A DNA stretch of 64,000 nucleotides from Verrucomicrobiota bacterium (GTDB lineage Bacteria > Verrucomicrobiota > Verrucomicrobiia > Opitutales > UBA953). The notes under the pieces were generated by a model. That model had not been told where the DNA came from and did no database searches. It saw nothing but the letters and a program-made list of their open reading frames with translations. The translations under genes were made by a program, and so were the position numbers. The first letter of the stretch is position 1. Each line of letters opens with the position of its first letter. The stretch is from positions 124,001 to 188,000 of the forward strand of contig SUVQ01000003.1 of the NCBI GenBank assembly GCA_015061905.1. Reading direction: 5' to 3'. Positions 26,780 through 33,158 of the stretch are shown here, piece by piece.

Positions 26780-27283
26780 ATGTCTGAGTTTCTGAAAATT
26801 TCCCGCCCGCTAACCGCTATCGCCGCGATGGCAAAAAACCGCGTTATCGGCAACGGGAACGCGATTCCCTGGCACGTTCCCGAGGATTTTAAATTTTTCA
26901 AACAAACGACGATGGGCGGCATTTTGCTGATGGGACGCAAAACCTATGAATCCATCGGGCGACCGCTTCCCGGGCGCATCACCGCTGTGCTTTCCCGCGC
27001 CGGAAAACTTCCTGCGGGAACGCCGCCGAGCGAAAACCTTTTTTGTATTCGCGAACTTTCCGAACTCGAAAATATCGCGCCGGAGAAGAAAATTTTCGTC
27101 GCCGGCGGAGCTGAAATTTATCGCCACCTTTTGCCGCTTTGCTCGGAACTTTTCCTGACAACAATCGATGCCGAGCCTGCCGGCGACGCGTTTTTCCCGC
27201 CGTTTGAGGAAGATTTCGACGCGGGAACGGCACTCCTTCGCGGCGAAAATTTTGTTGTTCGCCGCTTCCGCCGCCGTTTTTAG
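26780..27283 (+). CDS. folA: Dihydrofolate reductase
   Basis: FolA reduces dihydrofolate to tetrahydrofolate with NADPH. The 167-residue protein has AAMAKNRVIGNGNAIPWHVP near the N-terminus, the catalytic acidic residue in PEDFKFFKQTT, MGRKTYESIGRPLPGR, and FVAGGAEIYR near 110. The ATG at 26780 is preferred to an in-frame start at 26753 that would lie inside the repeat element. It follows thyA. A weak hairpin followed by eight T residues lies near 27398-27420. Confidence 0.95.
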   Translation: MSEFLKISRPLTAIAAMAKNRVIGNGNAIPWHVPEDFKFFKQTTMGGILLMGRKTYESIGRPLPGRITAVLSRAGKLPAGTPPSENLFCIRELSELENIAPEKKIFVAGGAEIYRHLLPLCSELFLTTIDAEPAGDAFFPPFEEDFDAGTALLRGENFVVRRFRRRF

Positions 27284-27727
27284 GTAAAATCCCGATATTT
27301 TCCCAAGGACAAACGCGAGGCATTTCGCAAGCGGAGAGACTCGCGGATTTGGCGGTTGAGTTTGCAAAAATGAATCTTGGCTTTTTCTCCTAAGAGCGCG
27401 TTGCGGGAACGCTTTTTTTTTCGCGCGAAGACGCGAAGGCGCAAAGTTTTTAAAAAGGCAAAAAGGGAACCGCGAATAGCCACGAATTTTCACGAATGAT
27501 TTAGATGCCGCCTTGTCTCAGATTGAACGCTTAAAGAAATCAGTGTAGAGGTTTGAGATGCGGGCGGCAGTGATTTAGCTAAGCAGATTGATTGCTTGGA
27601 GTGCGTTGGCTCCCATTGCTTCTTTCGCGGCGATGCTCGGCGTCGTCGGATAAACTAAAAACCTAAAGGCGTGCTCGCTTATTAAACCGCCCTCGTTTCC
27701 TTTTCGGGAACGGGGGCGGGCTCTTTT
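27284..27727. other. Intergenic region with word repeats and possible RNA fold
   Basis: No gene is supported here. Bases 27421-27440 hold GCGAAGACGCGAAGGCGC words and 27468-27498 hold ACGAATTTTCACGAATGA words. From about 27508 to 27561 GCCGCC and TCTCA on the left can pair with TGAGA and GGCGGC on the right, a plausible two-stem RNA hairpin. A 40-codon open frame on the minus strand near 27578-27700 has no start or ribosome-binding site and was not called. Confidence 0.4.
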
Positions 27728-28333
27728 TCAAACTTTCGCACGGATGCGGAATTGTTCCCAAACGAGTTTGAAAGATTCTGCGAATGCCGGCGGGCGTTCC
27801 CGTATTTCGCGGTCGATTTTTTCGGGCGGGAGCGCGGTGAGCCCTTCGATTTCTGTCGGGTCGGGCACGAGCGTTCCCGCATAGCGGAGAGCGTAAACAC
27901 GGATAAATTCCCAGCCGAGCTGTTCCTGCGGCGGCATCGCGAAGAGGAATTTTAAATTTTTTGCTTCGCGGGGCGGGATTCCGAGTTCTTCTTCAAGTTC
28001 GCGGAATGCCGCAGAATCGTAAGTTTCTCCGGCGTCGACGTGCCCGGCGCAGGATGTGGACAAAAGTCCGGGAGCCGTATCCTTAGCGAGGGAGCGTTTT
28101 TGAAGGATTACGTTCCCGTCTGCATCGAAAACGAGAATGTGGACGGCGCGATGAAAAAGTTTTTTCCGGTGGACTTCCGCGCGTGTTGCTTGCCCGATGA
28201 CGCAGTCGTTTTCGTCGACAACATCGAAAATTTCGTTCGGATTTTGTGCGGAAACTTCCATAAGCCGGAATTTTTCGATGACAGTCTGCGTTAATTGCAA
28301 AGTTTTTTGCGTTCCCGCTTTTTTTTTGTTCAA
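27728..28333 (-). CDS. NUDIX hydrolase (YfcD-like)
   Basis: A NUDIX hydrolase with the full box GHVDAGETYDSAAFRELEEE running into LGI (about residues 95-117), preceded by FDVVDENDCVIGQATRAEVH and FHRAVHILVFDADGNVILQK, a layout seen in the YfcD group and in the related isopentenyl-diphosphate isomerase family. Substrate is unknown. The longest frame starts at TTG 28333 and overlaps the stop of the upstream MBL gene as TTGA; an ATG at 28261 would give 177 residues. Which is used is uncertain. It is coupled to or close behind the MBL/beta-CASP gene. Confidence 0.87.
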   Translation of the reverse strand: MNKKKAGTQKTLQLTQTVIEKFRLMEVSAQNPNEIFDVVDENDCVIGQATRAEVHRKKLFHRAVHILVFDADGNVILQKRSLAKDTAPGLLSTSCAGHVDAGETYDSAAFRELEEELGIPPREAKNLKFLFAMPPQEQLGWEFIRVYALRYAGTLVPDPTEIEGLTALPPEKIDREIRERPPAFAESFKLVWEQFRIRAKV

Positions 28334-29736
28334 AGCAAAACGGCTTCGCCGAGATTCGGAATTGTCGAGCGTATTCCGAAGCGGACAAAAACTTTTTGCG
28401 AAAGGGCTTCGCGTTGACGGCGTTCGCCGTGAACGATAACGACGCGGGGACGCTTTGCTTTTTTTTCGGCGATCGGCGCGAGCCAGCGGAGCAAATCCGT
28501 TTGCCCGGCGTGCGCGGAAAAGCCGCCGAGCGTGTAAACCTTAGCGCGAACCCCGATTTCTTCTCCGTAAATGCGCACACGTTTGCGTCCTTCCGCGAGC
28601 AGGCGTCCGAGCGAGCCTTCCGCCTGGAAGCCGCAGATGAGCAGGGTCGTTTCCGGTTTCCAAAGGTTGTTTTTGAGGTGGTGCAAAATGCGCCCGCCGT
28701 TGCACATGCCTGCGCCCGCCATGATGATGCACGGGCCCTCGATGTCGTTGAGCGCTCGGGATTCTTCTCCGGTTTTGCAGATTTTGAGACCGGAAAGGGC
28801 GGCGGCGAGCGCGCGTGTTTTTGCGTATTCGGCGGCTTCTTCGTCGTAAAGTTCCGTGTGTTTGAAGTAAAGCGCGGAGGCTTCAATCGCCATCGGACTG
28901 TCGAGATAAATCGGAATTTTGGGCAGTTTGTTTTCTTTGAAAAATTCGCCTAAATGGTAGAGAAGCTGTTGCGCGCGTCCGACGGCGAAGGTCGGAATCA
29001 GCACCTTGCCGCGTTTGGCAATCGCCTGTTGGAGCAAGTCGTGAAATTCGTTGAGCGTTGCTTCCAAACTGCGGTGGTCGCGGTCTCCGTAAGTGGATTC
29101 GATAAAAACGGCATCAAATTCCGAGTCCGTGATTTTTTTCGCATCGCGCAAAATGGGAATGTTGGGCTGCCCGAGGTCTCCGGAAAACAGAATCGTTTTT
29201 TTCACGCCGACGTCGTTGATGCAGAGTTCGACGCTTGCCGAGCCGAGTAGGTGCCCGGCTTCGACGAGGCGGGCTTTTACGCCGGGAGCGGCTTCAAACG
29301 TTTCTTCGTAATTGACGGCGGAGAGCAACGGGAACACGCGCTTCACGTCCTCGGTGGTGTAGAGCGGTTCGACAAGTTTTTTCAGCGCGCGGGAACGCCG
29401 GCGGTTTTCGCGCTCAGCGTCGGACTCCTGCAAGTGCGCGGAATCAAGCAAAATGAGTTTGGCGACTTCGATGGTCGCCTGCGTGGCGTAAATTTTTTTG
29501 GAAAAACCGGCTTTGACGAGGAGCGGCAAGCGGCCGCTGTGGTCGAGATGCGCGTGCGTCAGAATCACGGCGTCCAGCTTTTCCACGGGGATTCCCGCCG
29601 GAATGCGGTTCGCGGAAGGATCGGTGGAAAATCCCTGAAAGATTCCGCAGTCGATGAGGATTTTTGATTTTTTGTTGTCAACGAGGAAGCAGGAGCCGGT
29701 CACGCCGCCGGCGGCACCGTAGGGTATTACTCTCAT
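28330..29736 (-). CDS. MBL-fold/beta-CASP RNA-processing exonuclease-like protein
   Basis: A 468-residue metallo-beta-lactamase-fold protein with beta-CASP and RMMBL regions. Visible motifs are LTHAHLDHSGRLP (metal-binding HxHxDH), GHLLGSASVEL, LFSGDLGQP, FIESTYGDR, PTFAVGRAQQLLYHL and VHGERRQREAL. The group includes RNA-processing exo/endonucleases related to the CPSF-73 family. The ATG at 29736 is used because upstream in-frame residues to 29853 are a basic, unconserved extension. It precedes the NUDIX gene and is divergent from pntA. Confidence 0.92.
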   Translation of the reverse strand: MRVIPYGAAGGVTGSCFLVDNKKSKILIDCGIFQGFSTDPSANRIPAGIPVEKLDAVILTHAHLDHSGRLPLLVKAGFSKKIYATQATIEVAKLILLDSAHLQESDAERENRRRSRALKKLVEPLYTTEDVKRVFPLLSAVNYEETFEAAPGVKARLVEAGHLLGSASVELCINDVGVKKTILFSGDLGQPNIPILRDAKKITDSEFDAVFIESTYGDRDHRSLEATLNEFHDLLQQAIAKRGKVLIPTFAVGRAQQLLYHLGEFFKENKLPKIPIYLDSPMAIEASALYFKHTELYDEEAAEYAKTRALAAALSGLKICKTGEESRALNDIEGPCIIMAGAGMCNGGRILHHLKNNLWKPETTLLICGFQAEGSLGRLLAEGRKRVRIYGEEIGVRAKVYTLGGFSAHAGQTDLLRWLAPIAEKKAKRPRVVIVHGERRQREALSQKVFVRFGIRSTIPNLGEAVLL

Positions 29737-29877
29737 GGCGAAAAATATACTCTCGAAAGCCCCGAAAAAGGAAGCCGAAAAACGGGATTTTTTTCTTCCG
29801 CCTCGGCACTTTACTTTTTTCTGTGGGAAGAATATCATGCGAAGTGATAACACTCGAATATTTCAATCAGTCAAAAC

Positions 29878-31011
29878 ATGAAAACCGTATTCGTTCCTCG
29901 CGAAACCGCGGACAATGAGACGCGCACCGCGCTCATTCCGCAAGACGTGTCAATCCTTACCCGTACGGGATTTGAAATCGCCGTCGAAAGCGGCACGGGC
30001 GTGAAATCCGGCTATCTTGATGCCGATTACGCCAAAGCGGGCGCCAAAGTCGTTCCCGCCGCCGAAGCCGCTTCCGCACTTGCCGCCGCCGACATCGTTC
30101 TGCGCGTGCAAAAACCGGAAAACGCCAAGGGACTTAAGTCCGGCGCACTTCACCTGAGCTACATGGATCCTTTCAACGAAAAGGAATTGCTCGCCGATTT
30201 CGCCGCTGCCGGTGTTCGCGCCGTTTCCCTCGAAATGATCCCGCGCACGACGCTTGCTCAGAAAATGGACGTGCAGAGCTCGCAGACCTCGCTCGCGGGT
30301 TACTACGCCGTGCTTCTCGCCGCGTCGAAACTCCCGAAAATTTTCCCGATGATGATGACGCCTGCGGGAACGATTTCCCCGGCTCGCGTGTTTATTATCG
30401 GTGTCGGCGTTGCCGGCTTGCAGGCGATTGCGACGGCGAAGCGCCTCGGCGCGCGCGTCGAAGCGTTTGACACGCGTCCGGTTGTCGAAGACCAGGTCAA
30501 ATCCCTCGGCGCGAAGTTTGTCAAAATTGACCTCGGCGAAATGGGGCAAACCGCGCAGGGCTACGCCAAAGAACTCACGCCGGAGCAAATCGAAAAGCAA
30601 AAAGCCGGGCAGGCGAAAGTTTGCGCGCAGTCCGATGTCGTTATCACGACGGCGAAGGTTTTCGGACGCAAGGCTCCGCTCTTGCTGACGAAAGATATGA
30701 TTGCGGGCATGAAACCGGGATCGATCATCATCGACATGGCGGTTTCCACGGGCGGGAACGTCGAAGGTTCCGACCCGACGAAGGAAGTCGTCACGGAAAA
30801 CGGTGTGCGTATTATCGGCGGCGACGGGCTCGAACGTTGCGTTCCCGCGGACGCTTCCCGCATGTTCTCCGGAAATATGACGGCGTTTCTCACGCACTTC
30901 TGGGACGACGAAGCGAAGACGCTCAAAGTCGATCGCGCCGATCCGATCATGGGCGGATGCCTCCTCACCGAAGGCGGCGCCGTCGTTCACGAACGCTTCA
31001 AAACTGCGTAA
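29878..31011 (+). CDS. pntA: NAD(P) transhydrogenase subunit alpha, part 1
   Basis: This is the NAD(H)-binding domain I of the proton-translocating transhydrogenase, as a separate 377-residue polypeptide. Motifs include VPRETADNETRTALIP at the N-terminus, the Rossmann segment FIIGVGVAGLQAIATAKRLG near 175, and SIIIDMAVSTGGNVEGS near 285. The enzyme moves hydride between NADH and NADP using the proton gradient. The membrane part of alpha (31113) and the beta subunit (31402) follow: a three-polypeptide arrangement. Confidence 0.96.
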   Translation: MKTVFVPRETADNETRTALIPQDVSILTRTGFEIAVESGTGVKSGYLDADYAKAGAKVVPAAEAASALAAADIVLRVQKPENAKGLKSGALHLSYMDPFNEKELLADFAAAGVRAVSLEMIPRTTLAQKMDVQSSQTSLAGYYAVLLAASKLPKIFPMMMTPAGTISPARVFIIGVGVAGLQAIATAKRLGARVEAFDTRPVVEDQVKSLGAKFVKIDLGEMGQTAQGYAKELTPEQIEKQKAGQAKVCAQSDVVITTAKVFGRKAPLLLTKDMIAGMKPGSIIIDMAVSTGGNVEGSDPTKEVVTENGVRIIGGDGLERCVPADASRMFSGNMTAFLTHFWDDEAKTLKVDRADPIMGGCLLTEGGAVVHERFKTA

Positions 31012-31017
31012 TAAAGG

Positions 31018-31080
31018 AAAAACGGATAACTGATAGTTGATAGGTGAAATTACTTATCCGTTATCCACTATCAGTTTTAC
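31018..31080. repeat. Word-repeat element between pntA and pntAb
   Basis: The words GGATAACTGATAGTTGATAG on the left are mirrored by TTATCCGTTATCCACTATCAG on the right, forming an imperfect foldback whose words occur in different order. It resembles the other short-word intergenic elements of this window and lies within a likely operon, so it probably does not fully stop transcription. Confidence 0.65.
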
Positions 31081-31112
31081 CTTAAAATTTTAACAAATAT
31101 AAAAGGTTCACT

Positions 31113-31397
31113 ATGGAAATGATAATGTTGTTTTTCGTTTTCGTGATGGCGGCGTTCCTCGGGTTCGAGCTCATCGCGAAAGTGCCGTCGCAGCTGCACA
31201 CGCCGCTGATGTCGGGCACGAATGCCATTTCGGGCATTACGATTGTCGGCGCGCTCGCCGTTTGCGCCATTCAGGCGACGGGAACGCTCGGCATGATTCT
31301 CGCGTTTATCGCGATTGTTTTTGCAACGATCAACGTCGTCGGCGGCTACATGGTTACCGACCGTATGCTCGGCATGTTCAAGAAGAAAGGAAAATAA
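31113..31397 (+). CDS. pntAb: NAD(P) transhydrogenase subunit alpha, part 2 (membrane)
   Basis: A 94-residue membrane protein with three hydrophobic segments, equivalent to the C-terminal membrane part of E. coli PntA. The conserved KVPSQLHTPLMSGTNAISGI lies in the first loop and NVVGGYMVTDRMLGMF at the C-terminus. It sits 4 bases upstream of pntB and downstream of pntA. Confidence 0.96.
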   Translation: MEMIMLFFVFVMAAFLGFELIAKVPSQLHTPLMSGTNAISGITIVGALAVCAIQATGTLGMILAFIAIVFATINVVGGYMVTDRMLGMFKKKGK

Positions 31398-31401
31398 TCC
31401 G

Positions 31402-32907
31402 ATGAATACAATGATTTTGGCTCAAGAAACGGCGTTTGCCGTTCCCGCGACGGTAATCAACCTCGCGTATATTGTCTCGTGCGTCCTGTTTATTTTCGGG
31501 ATCAAACGCCTCGGAAAAACCGAAACCGCGCGTAGCGGGAACTTCCTCTCCGCGCTCGGTATGCTCATCGCGGTTATCGCCGTCTTCTTCGATGCGGACG
31601 TGATGAAATCCTGGACAACGGATTGGTACCACAACGGCTATCTGTGGTGCTTCGGCGGGATCGCAATCGGCGCAATCGTCGGTGCGGTTTGGGCGAAAAA
31701 AGTCAAAATGACCGGCATGCCGGAGCTCGTCGCGCTCTTCAACGGCTTCGGCGGTTTGGCTTCGCTCCTCGTCGCGTGGTCGGAATTTGCGAAAGTCAAT
31801 CCGGACGGCTCGCCCGTTTCGCACGCGCTTACGGCGGACAATGCAGTCAGCGAAGTTTCACTTTATCTGACAATTCTCATCGGTGCGATTACGTTCACGG
31901 GCTCCGTGCTTGCGTGGGGTAAGCTTTCGGAAAAGATTTCCGGGCGCCCGGTTCTCTTTGCGGGGCAGCAGGTCGTTAATGCGCTCATCGTTTTGGTCGC
32001 GCTCGGCGCGATGGTGGTTTACCTGTTCCCGGGCATCGTTCCCGCGGGAAGCCCCGAAACGGTTCAGACGGTTGCGCTCTACACGGGTATCGTCGTTTCT
32101 CTCATCATGGGAGTCACGGTCGTTCTTCCGATCGGCGGCGGCGACATGCCGGTTGTCATTTCGCTTTTGAACAGCTTGTCCGGTTTGGCGGCGGCGATGG
32201 CGGGCTTTGTTATCAATAACAACGTTCTCGTCGTTGCGGGCTGCTTGGTCGGTGCGTCCGGCGTCATTCTCACCGTCATCATGTGCAAGGCGATGAATCG
32301 CTCCATCGGCAACTTGCTCTTCAGCGGCTTCGGCGCGGCGGATTCCGGCTCTTCGAAGAAGGCGGGAACGGGCGCGGAGCCGAAGGCGGTTTCCGTGGAA
32401 GACGCGTATCTCGTGCTCGAAGCGGCGCGCTCGGTCGTGTTTATTCCGGGTTACGGGATGGCGGTTGCGCAGGCGCAGCACGTTGTTAAGGAACTCGCGG
32501 CAAAGCTCGAAGAAAACGGAGCGGAAGTCAACTTCGCGATTCACCCGGTCGCCGGTCGTATGCCGGGACACATGAACGTGCTTTTGGCGGAAGCGGATGT
32601 TCCGTATGAACAACTCAAGACGATGGACGAAATCAACCCGCTCATGCCGATGCAGGACGTTGCGATCGTTATCGGCGCGAACGACGTCGTCAACCCGGCG
32701 GCGGCGACGGACAAATCCTCCCCGATTTACGGTATGCCGATTATCAAGGCAAACGAAGCTCGCACGGTCTTCGTGCTCAAGCGCGGTAAGGGTAAGGGCT
32801 TCTCCGGCATCGAAAACGAACTCTTCACCTTGCAGAATACACGCATGATTTACGGCGACGCGAAGGCGACCATCTCCGCGCTCTCCGGCGAATTCGGCAA
32901 AGAGTAA
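31402..32907 (+). CDS. pntB: NAD(P) transhydrogenase subunit beta
   Basis: PntB holds most of the membrane proton channel and the NADP(H)-binding domain III. The 501-residue protein has many hydrophobic segments to about residue 300, with GGDMPVVISLLNSLSGLAAA in the middle, then domain III with VFIPGYGMAVAQAQHVV, HPVAGRMPGHMNVLLAEA, VIGANDVVNPAA and a lysine/arginine-rich VLKRGKGKGFSGIEN. The ATG at 31402 was chosen because it follows pntAb by 4 bases; an upstream in-frame start would overlap pntAb. Confidence 0.96.
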   Translation: MNTMILAQETAFAVPATVINLAYIVSCVLFIFGIKRLGKTETARSGNFLSALGMLIAVIAVFFDADVMKSWTTDWYHNGYLWCFGGIAIGAIVGAVWAKKVKMTGMPELVALFNGFGGLASLLVAWSEFAKVNPDGSPVSHALTADNAVSEVSLYLTILIGAITFTGSVLAWGKLSEKISGRPVLFAGQQVVNALIVLVALGAMVVYLFPGIVPAGSPETVQTVALYTGIVVSLIMGVTVVLPIGGGDMPVVISLLNSLSGLAAAMAGFVINNNVLVVAGCLVGASGVILTVIMCKAMNRSIGNLLFSGFGAADSGSSKKAGTGAEPKAVSVEDAYLVLEAARSVVFIPGYGMAVAQAQHVVKELAAKLEENGAEVNFAIHPVAGRMPGHMNVLLAEADVPYEQLKTMDEINPLMPMQDVAIVIGANDVVNPAAATDKSSPIYGMPIIKANEARTVFVLKRGKGKGFSGIENELFTLQNTRMIYGDAKATISALSGEFGKE

Positions 32908-32944
32908 TGGTGAGATTAAAGAAGATGAGAGCTTAGGGCTTAGC

Positions 32945-33027
32945 GCTTAGAGGTAAATGCCTTCCCGCAAGCGGGAAAAGGATTTTGAAAATTTCTTTCG
33001 CGGAGCGAAACGCATTTACCTCTAAGC
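32945..33027. repeat. Long nested inverted repeat between pntB and alaS
   Basis: Bases 32945-32960 (GCTTAGAGGTAAATGC) are perfectly complementary to 33012-33027. Inside lie a second perfect inverted repeat, TTCCCGCAAGCGGGAA at 32962-32977, and a smaller TTTCGCGGAGCGAAA at about 32995-33009. The structure could fold as a branched RNA or a DNA cruciform. It is followed by a separate strong terminator at 33051. Confidence 0.85.
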
Positions 33028-33050
33028 ACTCACCTCTCCTCTATCACCTA

Positions 33051-33084
33051 AAAAAAGCGTTCCCGTGCGGGAACGCTTTTTTTT
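33051..33084. terminator. Bidirectional-looking terminator, octamer inverted pair
   Basis: AAAAAAGCGTTCCCG (33051-33065) is the exact complement of CGGGAACGCTTTTTT (33068-33082), followed by two more T residues. Both arms are copies of the dispersed octamer. It lies 144 bases after pntB and before alaS, and separates their transcription. Confidence 0.9.
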
Positions 33085-33158
33085 GCCGTTTCTTTGCTAA
33101 ATTTCAATTTGCGCGGGAACGCGGGAAGGCGTTTAATCAATCCTTAAAATTTTTTGTT

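Noticed and set aside
27578..27700. A 40-codon minus-strand frame after the NUDIX gene
   Set aside because: The peptide looks protein-like, but no start codon or ribosome-binding site is present and the length is within chance.
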